Positions 41,994 to 51,145 are shown, numbered from the stretch's first letter. The stretch is DNA of 57,167 nucleotides from RGIG1959 sp045604545 (GCA_045604545.1 JAZUOG010000030.1:1-57167); one strand, 5' to 3'. Notes: generated by a model not told the origin, from the sequence alone. Program-made: numbers and translations.

Positions 41994-43352
41994 TTAATTC
42001 TTAAGGCTTTGCATCGGAGCAGGAATGCGTCCGCCGCGGTTGATAAAACGGGCAGGCGAATAATCGGAAAGAGGCATTACAGGGCCGCCGCCGAGCAATC
42101 CGCCGAAGGACAACTCGTCGCCGACATTCATGCCGATGGCAGGGATGACACGGACGGCGGTCGTTTTGGAGTTGACCATGCCGATGGCCGCTTCATCGGC
42201 GATGATTGCCGAAATGACTTCGGCGGGTGTGTCGCCGGGAATGTTGATCATATCAAGACCAACCGAGCAAACAGCGGTCATGGCTTCCAGCTTCTGAATG
42301 GTCAGACCGCCGCAACGTGACGCTTCGATCATGCCGGCGTCCTCTGTGACGGGAATAAATGCACCCGAAAGTCCACCGACGTGAGAAGAGGCCATTACGC
42401 CGCCCTTTTTAACAGCATCGTTGAGAAGGGCGAGCGCCGCGGTCGTGCCGTGGCAGCCACAGCATTCAAGACCCATTTCTTCAAGAATGTACGCCACCGA
42501 ATCACCGACGGCAGGCGTGGGGGCGAGGGAAAGGTCAACAATACCAAACGGTACACCGAGGCGTCGGGAGGCCTCGGTCGCCACCAACTGACCCATACGG
42601 GTGATTTTAAATGCGGTTTTTTTGATCAGATCGGCGACCGCCGTCAGATCGCAATCGCCCGCTTTAGCAAGTGCCGCGCGGACAACACCGGGACCGGAAA
42701 CACCGACGTTGATGACACAGTCGGGTTCACCGGCACCGTGGAAGGCGCCTGCCATGAAGGGATTATCATCGGGAGCGTTGCAGAAAACGACCAGCTTCGC
42801 AGGGCCGATACAGCCCTTGTCGGCGGTCAGTTCCGCGGAACGGCGAACGATGTGTCCCATCATTTTAACAGCGTCCATATTGATACCGGTTTTGGTGGAG
42901 CCGATGTTGACGGAAGAACAGATGTGTTCGGTTTCGGCAAGCGCTTGCGGAATGGCTTCGATCAATTCTTTGTCACCGGGACCGAATCCTTTTTGGACAA
43001 GCGCCGAAAAACCGCCAAGGAAGTTAACACCGCAAGTAACAGCGGCTTTCTCAAGTGTTTTGGCAATTTTGACCGCATCGCGATTGTCGCAGGACGCGAG
43101 AATCATGGCGATGGGGGTAACCGAGATGCGCTTGTTGATGATGGGAATACCGTATTCTCTCTCGATTTGTTCACCTGTTTTGACAAGATCCTTCGCGTAG
43201 CGTGTGATCTTGTCGTAAATTTTTTGACAGGTAACGTTGATATCGCTGTGACAGCAATCAAGGAGAGAAATACCCATCGTGATGGTGCGGACGTCCAAAT
43301 TCTCTTCTTCAATCATTTGGATCGTTTCCAAAATATCATGTGCATTCAGCAA
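41994..43352 (-). CDS. PFL family protein, DUF711/UPF0210
   Basis: 452-residue protein of the DUF711 (UPF0210) family. Recognisable parts are the N-terminus HDILETIQMIEEENLDVRTI, the glycine-rich FLGGFSALVQKGFGPGD, the LSLAPTPAVGDSVA region, and the end FINRGGRIPAPMQSLKN. Structures of relatives show a pyruvate-formate-lyase-like barrel, but no glycyl-radical motif is present and the function is unknown. It is cotranscribed with the ACT protein 15 bases upstream, an arrangement widely kept in Firmicutes and Archaea. Confidence 0.9.
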   Translation of the reverse strand: MLNAHDILETIQMIEEENLDVRTITMGISLLDCCHSDINVTCQKIYDKITRYAKDLVKTGEQIEREYGIPIINKRISVTPIAMILASCDNRDAVKIAKTLEKAAVTCGVNFLGGFSALVQKGFGPGDKELIEAIPQALAETEHICSSVNIGSTKTGINMDAVKMMGHIVRRSAELTADKGCIGPAKLVVFCNAPDDNPFMAGAFHGAGEPDCVINVGVSGPGVVRAALAKAGDCDLTAVADLIKKTAFKITRMGQLVATEASRRLGVPFGIVDLSLAPTPAVGDSVAYILEEMGLECCGCHGTTAALALLNDAVKKGGVMASSHVGGLSGAFIPVTEDAGMIEASRCGGLTIQKLEAMTAVCSVGLDMINIPGDTPAEVISAIIADEAAIGMVNSKTTAVRVIPAIGMNVGDELSFGGLLGGGPVMPLSDYSPARFINRGGRIPAPMQSLKN

Positions 43353-43367
43353 CGGGATTCACTCCTT

Positions 43368-43637
43368 TTAGATGGTGTGCATGGCATTGAACAGATCTTC
43401 GTGCATCGCATGGATGGAAAGTCCCATTTCTTTGCCGATGTTTTCGAGATTTTCCGCGAAATCCGTAAAGGGAATATCGCTGCTCTCAATATCCACCATC
43501 ATGATCATGGCGAACATATCGCGAAGAATGGACTGGGTTACTTCTTCAACGTTGATTTTATGAGCGGCACATTCTGCGGAAACACGGGCCAGAATGCCGA
43601 CGGTATCTTTGCCGACAACGGTAATAACAGCACGCAT
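43368..43637 (-). CDS. ACT domain protein, UPF0237
   Basis: 89-residue stand-alone ACT domain. It begins MRAVITVVGKDTVGILARVS and continues HKINVEEVTQSI, the typical ligand-binding fold. It has an AGGAGG site and a SigA promoter. Its invariable pairing with DUF711 suggests that it senses an amino acid or related ligand for that partner; the ligand is not known. Usual UPF0237 length. Confidence 0.9.
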   Translation of the reverse strand: MRAVITVVGKDTVGILARVSAECAAHKINVEEVTQSILRDMFAMIMMVDIESSDIPFTDFAENLENIGKEMGLSIHAMHEDLFNAMHTI

Positions 43638-43677
43638 ATATATACCTCCTGTGGATGTTGGATATGAAATCGTTAAA

Positions 43678-43705
43678 ATTATAACATACATTTTCATAAT
43701 ATCAA
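43678..43705 (-). promoter_or_regulatory. SigA-type promoter of the ACT-DUF711 pair
   Basis: On the minus strand TTGATA (plus 43700-43705), 16-base spacer, TATAAT (plus 43678-43683), about 40 bases before the ACT start codon. It is divergent from the PHP gene. Confidence 0.75.
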
Positions 43706-43805
43706 AGGGAATTTTAAAAAAATTGCGAAATTTTAGAAAAAAGACGAGCATTTTTTTCATAAGTATGGTATGATATAGTAAAATGCGGGAAAAGGAGGCG
43801 ATTTC

Positions 43806-44615
43806 GTGGTAACCGCCGATATGCATATGCATTGTGAGGCGTCGGAGGATTCCGAAACACCGATCGCCGACCTGTGCCGTGAAGCACTGAACAAGAATCT
43901 GAGCTATATCGCCGTGACGGATCACGTCGAACTGGTGGATTATCAAAAAGGCGAATACGACATCGCCGCACAGGAATCATGGCGGCTGATGAACGAAGCA
44001 ACGATTCCTTGCGGACTGCGTTTGCTCAAAGGCATCGAACTCGGAGAACCGTGCTGTGATATCCCGTTGGCATCGGCTCTGCTTTCCGAACGACACTATG
44101 ATTTTGTTCTTGCTTCACAGCATCGTCTTTCCGATCAAAAATCCGATTACTATTTTATCGATTACCGTTCCTGGTCGGAAGAGGATATTGAAACGGAAAT
44201 GCAGGAATATTTCGAAGAGGTGCTTCGTGTGGTGCGATGGAACGGCTTTGACAGTCTTGCGCACCTGACATACCCGTTTCGTTATCTTCCGGAGCAGTGG
44301 CGAAACGGAGACTATTCTCGTTGGGAAAGCACGATTGACGAGATTCTTCAAACGCTCGCCCGAAACGGTAAAGCTCTTGAAATCAACACATCGGGTATCC
44401 GAAAGGGACAAGGAATGACCTCTCCCGATTTTCCGCTCATCAAACGTTTTTATGAGCTTGGCGGGCGGCGCATTACCATCGGTTCGGATGCTCACCGCGA
44501 ACATGAAGTCGGCTCGGATTTAGAAGCGGCCGCCAAACTCGCAAAAGCGGCCGGCTTTGATGAATACACAATTTATATCGGGCGTACACCGCATGGTGTA
44601 CCGTTCGAAGCGTAA
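43806..44615 (+). CDS. PHP-domain phosphatase, histidinol-phosphatase-like
   Basis: 269-residue metal-dependent phosphoesterase. PHP motifs are ADMHMHCEAS (H7, H9), VTDHVEL, a GIELGEP glutamate, SQHRL, and ITIGSDAHREHEVG near residue 236. This pattern fits the HisK-type histidinol phosphatase of Firmicutes. No other his gene is nearby, and PHP phosphatases also act on other small phosphates. The start is GTG after AAAGGAGG. It is followed closely by an Lrp regulator. Confidence 0.82.
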   Translation: MVTADMHMHCEASEDSETPIADLCREALNKNLSYIAVTDHVELVDYQKGEYDIAAQESWRLMNEATIPCGLRLLKGIELGEPCCDIPLASALLSERHYDFVLASQHRLSDQKSDYYFIDYRSWSEEDIETEMQEYFEEVLRVVRWNGFDSLAHLTYPFRYLPEQWRNGDYSRWESTIDEILQTLARNGKALEINTSGIRKGQGMTSPDFPLIKRFYELGGRRITIGSDAHREHEVGSDLEAAAKLAKAAGFDEYTIYIGRTPHGVPFEA

Positions 44616-44630
44616 ACGGAGGAATGAACA

Positions 44631-45104
44631 ATGGATAAACTGCTTGCTCTTTTGGATAAAAACGCTCGCTTGAGCAACGCGCAATTGGCGTCAATGCTGG
44701 AATGCTCCGAAAAGGATATCGAAAAACAGCTTGCCGAACTGGAAAACAGCGGCGTGATCCGTGGTTATAAGCCTGTCATCGATTGGGATAAGACCGACCG
44801 TGAATATGTCACAGCTATCATCGAATTGCATGTCACTCCGAAGAAAGACACCGGTTTTGACGGCATCGCGGAAACCATCATGAAATTCCGCGAAGTGGAA
44901 AGCATTTCGCTTATGTCGGGCGGATACGATTTTTCCATCACGGTCAACGCCCGCACCTTTAAAGATGTGGCGATGTTTGTTGCAAAACGTCTTTCGCCGT
45001 TGGATTCGGTTGTGTCAACCGCGACCCATTTTGTGCTTCGTCGCTATAAGCAAAACAATGTGATTTTCCTTGAAGATGAAAAGGACGAGAGAGGAGTGCT
45101 GTAA
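44631..45104 (+). CDS. Lrp/AsnC family transcriptional regulator
   Basis: 157 residues. The N-terminal winged helix-turn-helix is LLDKNARLSNAQLASMLECS followed by EKDIEKQLAELENSGVIRGY. The C-terminal RAM/ACT-like ligand-binding domain runs about 65-150. A single amino acid is the expected effector. The gene is immediately before an aminotransferase; in Bacillus, the similar pair AlaR-AlaT controls alanine synthesis, so autoregulation and control of the next gene are likely but inferred. Confidence 0.9.
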   Translation: MDKLLALLDKNARLSNAQLASMLECSEKDIEKQLAELENSGVIRGYKPVIDWDKTDREYVTAIIELHVTPKKDTGFDGIAETIMKFREVESISLMSGGYDFSITVNARTFKDVAMFVAKRLSPLDSVVSTATHFVLRRYKQNNVIFLEDEKDERGVL

Positions 45105-45108
45105 TCCG

Positions 45109-46308
45109 ATGCAGTATGAATCGTTACTCAACAATACACTGCGCGAGATCAAGCCTTCGGGTATTCGTCGTTTCTTCGATCTGGCGCATGAAATGGACAA
45201 TGTGATCACGTTGTCCATCGGTGAACCCGATTTTTCGACACCGTGGCACATTCGCGAGGTTGGTATCAAAACGCTCGAACGCGGAAAAACCTGGTATTCT
45301 CCCAACGCCGGTCTGATGGAACTTCGTCAGGCTGTTTCGCGGTATATCGACCGCCGCTTCGGTGTATCCTATGAAGCGAAGGATGAAGTGCTTGTCACCG
45401 TCGGCGGAAGTGAAGCGATCGATCTGTGTATGCGTGCGCTGATCAACCCCGGCGATGAAGTGCTTGTGCCGTCCCCGAGCTTTGTGTGCTACGGTCCGCT
45501 TGCTTCCATGGCAGGCGGTGTGCCCGTGATGTTGGAAACCAAAGCGGAGGATATGTTCCGATTGACCGCTGAAACATTGAAAGCGGCCATCACTCCCAAG
45601 ACCAAATTGCTGATTTTGCCGTTTCCCAATAACCCCACGGGCGCGGTGATGCAACGTGAGCATTATGAGGCGATTGCCGAAGTGCTTCGCGACACCAATA
45701 TCATGGTGCTCAGTGATGAAATATACAGTGAGCTGACCTACGACGGCAACGGGCCTGTCAGCTTCGCTTCCATTGAGAATATGCAGGAGAGAACCATGCT
45801 CGTCAGCGGTTTTTCAAAAGCATATGCGATGACAGGTTGGCGTCTGGGCTATGTTTGCGGTCCGGCACCCGTTATGGAGCAAGTGCTCAAGCTCCATCAA
45901 TACGGTATCATGTGTGCACCGACAACGGCACAGTATGCCGCCATTGAAGCACTCGATAACGGTGATGACGACGTCGCACATATGCGTGATGACTACAATC
46001 AACGCCGCCGTCTGATCGTCAACGAGCTCAACAGTATGGGTCTTACCTGTTTTGACCCCCAAGGTGCGTTCTATGTGTTCCCGTCGATTCAGATCACGGG
46101 AATGACATCGGAAGAGTTTTGCACGGAACTGCTCATGTCCAAACGCGTTGCGGTCGTCCCCGGTACGGCGTTTGGTGATTGCGGAGAAGGCTTTGTCCGC
46201 ATTTCGTATTGTTATTCTATCAAGCATATCGTGGAAGCCATGCGACGTATGCGCGAATTCCTGGTGGAGCGCGGTTTCCTGAGCGGGGAGACGACATCAT
46301 GCGAATGA
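45109..46308 (+). CDS. PLP-dependent class I/II aminotransferase (AlaT-like)
   Basis: 399-residue fold-type I transaminase. SIGEPDFSTP (36-45), PFPNNPTGAV (171-180), LSDEIYSELTY (201-211) and the Schiff-base lysine K237 in VSGFSKAYAMTGWRLGYV define the family. Its closest named counterparts by context are Bacillus AlaT and PatA-type enzymes; aspartate transaminase is possible. The ATG at 45109 is five bases past the Lrp stop, with GAGGAG twelve bases ahead. It overlaps ispE by 10 bases. Confidence 0.88.
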   Translation: MQYESLLNNTLREIKPSGIRRFFDLAHEMDNVITLSIGEPDFSTPWHIREVGIKTLERGKTWYSPNAGLMELRQAVSRYIDRRFGVSYEAKDEVLVTVGGSEAIDLCMRALINPGDEVLVPSPSFVCYGPLASMAGGVPVMLETKAEDMFRLTAETLKAAITPKTKLLILPFPNNPTGAVMQREHYEAIAEVLRDTNIMVLSDEIYSELTYDGNGPVSFASIENMQERTMLVSGFSKAYAMTGWRLGYVCGPAPVMEQVLKLHQYGIMCAPTTAQYAAIEALDNGDDDVAHMRDDYNQRRRLIVNELNSMGLTCFDPQGAFYVFPSIQITGMTSEEFCTELLMSKRVAVVPGTAFGDCGEGFVRISYCYSIKHIVEAMRRMREFLVERGFLSGETTSCE

Positions 46309-47177
46309 TAACGGTAAACGCCCCTGCAAAAGTCAATTTAACGCTGAATATCGAAGGATTGCGCGATGATGGCTATCATCTGTTATCGTCTGTGTTTCAG
46401 ACGATCTCTCTTTCCGATACGGTTGTTTTACAGGAAACCGAAAACGAAGGGATCGTTCTCACTATGTCCGATCCCACGCTTCCTTGTGACAAACGCAATA
46501 CGGCGTTCAAAGCCGCTCAGTTTTTTTTTGAAACCGTCGGCATGACACCTCGGATTTCCATATTCGTGGAAAAGAACATTCCTCAGCAGGCGGGACTTGG
46601 AGGCGGATCGGCCGATGCCGCCGGTGTGCTGGTGGGGCTGAACGTGTTGTTTGACACCCGTCTTTCAACGGAACAGTTGTGCTTGATCGGCGAAAAAGTC
46701 GGCGCAGATGTGCCGTTTTGCATCGTCGGCGGAACGGCAATGGTGACGGGTATCGGCGAACAGATCGAACCGATGACCTCGTTGCCGCCATGCGCCATGC
46801 TTGTTGCCAAACCGCCTGTCGGTGTTTCGACGGCGGCGGCGTATACAGCCGTGGATACGGTTACCACGGTTCCGTCCGACCAGCAAGCCATGCGGCGTGC
46901 CGTTGACAGTGGTGATTTGTACGCTGTTGGTCAGCATCTCGGAAATGCGTTTGAGCAGGCACTGGCTATTCCCGAAGTGGAGTCTATTCTGGATATCATG
47001 CGTTCTTTCAAACCGTACGGTTGCATGATGAGTGGCAGTGGATCGGCCGTTTTTGCGCTGTTTGATGACGAATGCAAGGTGAAGGCGTGTGCAAAGGCGC
47101 TTTCCGATGTGGCTCAAACGTGGGGTTGTGTCCCGTTGGCGTGCGGTGCCGTTGTTGTTGAAGATGTGAAAGGTTGA
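46299..47177 (+). CDS. ispE: 4-diphosphocytidyl-2-C-methyl-D-erythritol kinase
   Basis: 292-residue GHMP kinase of the MEP isoprenoid pathway. The N-terminal AKVNLTLNI carries catalytic K11, GYHLLSSVFQ is the substrate region, and the ATP motif PQQAGLGGGSADAAG spans 95-109. KVGADVPFCIVGGTA holds the catalytic aspartate. The start at 46299 overlaps the aminotransferase end; a much longer frame begins inside that gene and is rejected. Its presence means isopentenyl diphosphate is made through the MEP route. Confidence 0.95.
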   Translation: MRMITVNAPAKVNLTLNIEGLRDDGYHLLSSVFQTISLSDTVVLQETENEGIVLTMSDPTLPCDKRNTAFKAAQFFFETVGMTPRISIFVEKNIPQQAGLGGGSADAAGVLVGLNVLFDTRLSTEQLCLIGEKVGADVPFCIVGGTAMVTGIGEQIEPMTSLPPCAMLVAKPPVGVSTAAAYTAVDTVTTVPSDQQAMRRAVDSGDLYAVGQHLGNAFEQALAIPEVESILDIMRSFKPYGCMMSGSGSAVFALFDDECKVKACAKALSDVAQTWGCVPLACGAVVVEDVKG

Positions 47178-47181
47178 GAGT

Positions 47182-47883
47182 ATGTATTTTTATTTCTACG
47201 ATGATCCGCTGTCGATGGCACTGTATTTTCTCGGTATTGCCATCATTATCATTACACTGATTGTTCAAGTGAAGGTCAAAAGCACATTCCGCAAGTATAA
47301 TACCGTTCGAAATAACCGCGGTCTTACCGGCGCGGAAGCGGCGCGACTGGTTCTTCAGCAGAACGGCGTATACGATTGCCGCGTTACCAAAACAGCAGGA
47401 GAGCTGACGGATCATTATGATCCCCGCGCAAACGAGATCCGCTTGTCGGAAGCGGTATATGACAGCTGCAGTGTGGCGGCTGTCGGCGTGGCGGCTCACG
47501 AAGCCGGTCACGCGGTTCAGTACGCACAGGATTACGGTCCGATCAAAGTGAAAATGGCGATCGTTCCTGTGGCGCAGATCGGATCAAGGTTTGCGCTACC
47601 GATTGCGATGCTCGGTTTTCTGTTTTCCTTTCTTCCTGTGATTTATTTCGGCATTGTGCTTTTTGCAGCAGTGACACTGTTCCAGCTCATCACGTTACCG
47701 GTGGAACTGAACGCCAGCGCCCGCGCAATGGAAGCGATCCGTTCGTCGGCGATGCTGTCATCGGATGAAGCTGTCGGTGCGCGAAAAGTGCTGACGGTTG
47801 CGGCGTTGACGTATGTGGCGGCGCTTGCGGCATCGCTTGTCAGTTTGTTGAAATTGCTTGCAATGGCGAATCGCCGAAAATGA
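47182..47883 (+). CDS. YugP-type membrane zinc metallopeptidase
   Basis: 233 residues with a zinc site HEAGH (H106, E107, H110) in VAAHEAGHAVQYAQDYG. Membrane helices lie at about 9-31, 126-150, 155-175 and near the C-terminus. This is the DUF neutral zinc metallopeptidase family of Bacillus YugP. It starts only 4 bases after ispE with a weak GAGAG site, so translation is probably coupled. The substrate is unknown; cleavage of membrane or envelope proteins is likely. Confidence 0.9.
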   Translation: MYFYFYDDPLSMALYFLGIAIIIITLIVQVKVKSTFRKYNTVRNNRGLTGAEAARLVLQQNGVYDCRVTKTAGELTDHYDPRANEIRLSEAVYDSCSVAAVGVAAHEAGHAVQYAQDYGPIKVKMAIVPVAQIGSRFALPIAMLGFLFSFLPVIYFGIVLFAAVTLFQLITLPVELNASARAMEAIRSSAMLSSDEAVGARKVLTVAALTYVAALAASLVSLLKLLAMANRRK

Positions 47884-47937
47884 TCGCTTTTGTGTGCTAT
47901 TATGCAAAACTTTATTGCTTTAGCGTCTTGACATTTG

Positions 47938-47966
47938 AAAACGAATCGCGTATAATGTGAGATACA
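47938..47966 (+). promoter_or_regulatory. Consensus SigA promoter of the leuAB operon
   Basis: TTGACA (47938-47943), 17-base spacer, TATAAT (47961-47966), upstream of the T-box leader. The bases from 47884 to 47937 hold no gene or clear terminator. Confidence 0.92.
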
Positions 47967-47989
47967 TTCAAATAACGCTTGTTTCTGAA

Positions 47990-48252
47990 AAGACTGTGAA
48001 GGGAATAAGACAAAAGTTCACTTGCAAAGAGAACCGACGGTTGGTGTAAGTCGGTGTTGTGGCTTTTTGTGTATAGCTCATCCCGGAGTTGTCCGTACGA
48101 GCCGAAAGGGGAGTGCGGAACGGTTGGTCTCGTTAATGACCGAAGCCTTGATGGAGGCTGTGAGGGGCGCTTGTGAAGCGCCTGAATGTGGGTGGTACCA
48201 CGTGCGATGACATCGCTCGTCCCTGTCTTTCGGGGACGAGCGTTTTATTTTT
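47990..48252 (+). promoter_or_regulatory. T-box leader with leucine (CTC) specifier controlling leuAB
   Basis: This RNA senses uncharged tRNA-Leu. The distal stem I hairpin CCGAC/GTCGG lies at about 48036-48056 with the conserved GGTTGGTGTAA loop. The specifier is CTC (48077-48079) followed by A, in the 3' strand of stem I. The T-box sequence TGGGTGGTACCACG is at 48189-48202. It is followed by the terminator. When uncharged tRNA-Leu binds, the T-box bulge should pair with the tRNA CCA end and prevent termination. The gap from 47884 to 48272 contains nothing else. Confidence 0.93.
48214..48252 (+). terminator. T-box-controlled terminator before leuA
   Basis: Stem CGCTCGTCCC (48214-48223) with GGGACGAGCG (48233-48242), followed by TTTTATTTTT. 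Confidence 0.92.
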
Positions 48253-48272
48253 CGAGAACGAAAGGGGATACG

Positions 48273-49988
48273 ATGATGTTAAAACCATCTTTCCGAAAAT
48301 ACCGTCCGTTTGAACAAATTGATCTTCCCGATCGGCAGTGGCCGAGTCGTGTGATTGACAAAGCTCCCATCTGGTGCAGTGTTGATCTTCGTGACGGCAA
48401 TCAGGCTCTTGTTAATCCGATGAACCTGGAACAAAAGCTGGAATTTTTCAAAGCGCTTTGCGACATGGGTTTCAAAGAGATCGAGGTTGGTTTCCCGTCT
48501 GCCTCCGAGACGGAATATGAAATTTGCCGCGAGCTGATCGAAGGCGGACACATTCCCGATGACGTGACGATTCAGGTTCTTGTGCAGGCACGCGAACATC
48601 TTATCCGCAAAACATTTGAAGCGATCCGCGGTGCCAAGAACGTCATTGTCCACTTCTACAACTCCACTTCCACCTTACAGCGCAAAGTGGTATTTAAGAA
48701 GGATATGCAGGGGATTATCGATATTGCGGTCGAAGGTGCCAAGCTGATTCGCGAATTGACCGAGTCGTTTGACGGTGATACCAATATCCGCTTTGAGTAT
48801 TCTCCCGAAAGCTTCTCCGGAACGGAAATGGATTTTGCGGTGGACATTTGCGCAAAGGTCATGGAAACTCTCGGAAGCACAAAGGAAAATCCTGTCATAC
48901 TCAACCTCCCGAATACGGTTGAAATGTGCACCCCCAACACTCACGCCGATCAGATCGAATACTTTATTCGTCATCTTCCGAACCGTGAAGCGGCCATTAT
49001 CAGTCTTCATCCGCACAACGATCGCGGCACAGGTATTGCGGCGGCGGAATTGGGACTTCTTGCGGGCGCTGACCGCGTGGAAGGCACGTTGTTCGGTAAC
49101 GGCGAGAGAACCGGTAACCTCGACATTGTGACGATGGGCTTGAATATGTTCACGCAGGGCGTTGATCCCGGACTGAATTTTCACAATCTGCCGGCGTACC
49201 GCGACCTGTTTGAACGTTGCACGGGTATGCATATCGGCGAGCGTCAGCCGTATGTCGGTCAGTTGGTGTTTACCGCATTTTCCGGCTCTCACCAGGACGC
49301 CATCAATAAAGGTCACGAGTATATGGAGCAATCCGGAACGGAGTACTGGGAGATCCCGTATCTTCCCATTGACCCTGCCGATGTCGGACGTGAGTATGAG
49401 CCCATTATCCGCATTAACTCGCAGTCGGGTAAAGGCGGTGCCGCTTATGTCATGCAACACACCTTTGGCTATCATCTGCCTAAGAATATGCATGTGGAAT
49501 TCGGTGCTCTTGTGAAGGCGGCTTGTGATGAAGCCGGACGCGAGATTTCGACCGACGAGGTCTTCGGTGTGTTCCAGAATGAGTACAGACGCACCCCCAA
49601 ACAATATGAGCTTCACGCCTGTCGCTTTGTTGACAGCGAACATATCAATGAGGCAACCGGTGAGCATGATGTTCATTTTTACGGCTCCATTCGCGTTGGT
49701 GATGAAGAAGTCACCGTGGAATCGGTCGGTAACGGTCCGCTCGATGCGTTCTTTAACGCTCTGCCGCAGGTCGGCGTTGTCGGTTACGAGTTCATGGAGT
49801 ATCATGAGCACGCGATTTCCGCAGGCTCCGATTCCAAAGCGGTGGCGTATATTCGCCTGAAACGCCCGAACGGCAAGCCGATTTACGGCGTCGGCGTGTC
49901 CGGCAGTATTAACCGTGCGTCCGTTAAAGGTGTTCTGAACGCCATCAATCGAACTGTCAAGGAGGAACAATCCAATGAAAACGTATAA
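48273..49988 (+). CDS. leuA: 2-isopropylmalate synthase (long, LeuA2-type)
   Basis: 571-residue enzyme that condenses acetyl-CoA with 2-oxoisovalerate, the first step specific to leucine. The catalytic barrel shows WCSVDLRDGNQALVNPMN (metal-binding aspartate) and HPHNDRGTGIAAAELGLLAG with the metal histidines, then FGNGERTGNLD. The C-terminal leucine-feedback domain runs about 440-560. The N-terminal extension and length place it with the yeast/actinobacterial-like long form rather than the roughly 510-residue form. The start ATG (48273; a second at 48276) follows AAAGGGG and the T-box terminator. It overlaps leuB by 14 bases. Confidence 0.94.
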   Translation: MMLKPSFRKYRPFEQIDLPDRQWPSRVIDKAPIWCSVDLRDGNQALVNPMNLEQKLEFFKALCDMGFKEIEVGFPSASETEYEICRELIEGGHIPDDVTIQVLVQAREHLIRKTFEAIRGAKNVIVHFYNSTSTLQRKVVFKKDMQGIIDIAVEGAKLIRELTESFDGDTNIRFEYSPESFSGTEMDFAVDICAKVMETLGSTKENPVILNLPNTVEMCTPNTHADQIEYFIRHLPNREAAIISLHPHNDRGTGIAAAELGLLAGADRVEGTLFGNGERTGNLDIVTMGLNMFTQGVDPGLNFHNLPAYRDLFERCTGMHIGERQPYVGQLVFTAFSGSHQDAINKGHEYMEQSGTEYWEIPYLPIDPADVGREYEPIIRINSQSGKGGAAYVMQHTFGYHLPKNMHVEFGALVKAACDEAGREISTDEVFGVFQNEYRRTPKQYELHACRFVDSEHINEATGEHDVHFYGSIRVGDEEVTVESVGNGPLDAFFNALPQVGVVGYEFMEYHEHAISAGSDSKAVAYIRLKRPNGKPIYGVGVSGSINRASVKGVLNAINRTVKEEQSNENV

Positions 49989-51048
49989 TATTACATTGCT
50001 CAAGGGCGACGGTATCGGCCCCGAAATCGTTACCCAAGCGGTAAAGGTGCTGGATGCGGTCGGTGAAAAATACGGGTTTACTGTCAACTATACAGACGCT
50101 CTGATCGGTGGCGCGGCAATTGATGCCACCGGTGAACCGCTCCCGCAGGCAACGATTGATGCGTGCCTTGCGTCCGATTCGGTTCTTCTTGGTGCCGTCG
50201 GCGGCTATAAGTGGGACGGTCTTTCCGGAAAACAGCGTCCCGAAGCCGGTCTTCTCGGTATTCGTGCGGCGCTTGGTCTGTTTGCCAATCTGCGTCCTGC
50301 CAAAATCTACGGCCCTCTGAAAGGTGCTTGCCCGCTCCGACCCGACATTATCGGCGACAGCATGGACATTATGGTTGTTCGCGAACTGACGGGCGGCATC
50401 TATTTCGGTGAGCGCGGACGCAAAACCGTTGACGGTGTTGAAGCGGCGTATGACACGGAGTTTTACACCAAAACCGAAGTGGCGCGCATTGCAAAGGTGG
50501 CATTCGAAACCGCTCAGAAGCGCGGCGGCAAGATCCACAGCATCGACAAAGCCAACGTGCTTGAAAGCTCTCGCTTGTGGCGTGAAACCGTCAACGAGAT
50601 GGCGGCATCTTATCCCGATGTTGAGGTTAATCACTTGTATATCGACAATGCCGCCATGCAGCTTGTTCGCAATCCGAAGCAATTCGATGTTATGCTCGCT
50701 TCCAATATTTTCGGTGATATTCTTTCCGATGAAGCCTCGCAGGTGGCGGGATCTATCGGTATGCTGGCTTCCGCATCTCTCGGCGAAGGCACACTCGGAC
50801 TGTACGAGCCGATTCACGGCTCCGCGCCCGATATTGCAGGACAGAATGTGGCCAATCCGTTGGCGACCATTTTGTCGGTCGCGATGATGCTCCGTTATTC
50901 TCTCAATGAGATCGAAGCGGCCAATGCCATTGAAGCGGCGGTTGAGGTTGTTCTCGAAAAAGGTCTTCGTACTCCCGATATCTACACGGAGGGTACGCAA
51001 AAGATCGGCACCGACGCCATGGGCGATGCGGTTGCCGCGGCTCTGTAA
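49975..51048 (+). CDS. leuB: 3-isopropylmalate dehydrogenase
   Basis: 357-residue NAD-dependent oxidative decarboxylase of leucine synthesis. LLKGDGIGPEIVTQA (8-22) opens the fold. Substrate-binding arginines are in GIRAALGLFANLRPAK and VVRELTGGIYFGERG. The metal aspartates are in VNHLYIDNAAMQL and NIFGDILSDEAS, and the nucleotide loop is GSAPDIAGQNVANP. It follows leuA with overlapping translation. The dehydratase genes leuCD, which normally lie between or beside these two, are not in the window. Confidence 0.96.
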   Translation: MKTYNITLLKGDGIGPEIVTQAVKVLDAVGEKYGFTVNYTDALIGGAAIDATGEPLPQATIDACLASDSVLLGAVGGYKWDGLSGKQRPEAGLLGIRAALGLFANLRPAKIYGPLKGACPLRPDIIGDSMDIMVVRELTGGIYFGERGRKTVDGVEAAYDTEFYTKTEVARIAKVAFETAQKRGGKIHSIDKANVLESSRLWRETVNEMAASYPDVEVNHLYIDNAAMQLVRNPKQFDVMLASNIFGDILSDEASQVAGSIGMLASASLGEGTLGLYEPIHGSAPDIAGQNVANPLATILSVAMMLRYSLNEIEAANAIEAAVEVVLEKGLRTPDIYTEGTQKIGTDAMGDAVAAAL

Positions 51049-51058
51049 TTCGTGTTTT

Positions 51059-51094
51059 AAAGACTGCTGTGTGAATACGCGGCAGTCTTTTTTT
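51059..51094 (+). terminator. Terminator of leuAB
   Basis: 14-bp stem AAAGACTGCTGTGT (51059-51072) with ACGCGGCAGTCTTT (51077-51090), G-T pairs included, 4-base loop, then TTTT. Confidence 0.9.
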
Positions 51095-51145
51095 CACCAC
51101 TTTCCATGTTGAAACGTACTATATCAACAAAAAGAGGTGAGAATG

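Noticed and set aside
42381..43667. 428-codon plus-strand frame over the DUF711/ACT genes
   Set aside because: The minus-strand frames carry recognisable DUF711 and ACT motifs with promoter, ribosome binding sites and terminator; the plus frame has none.
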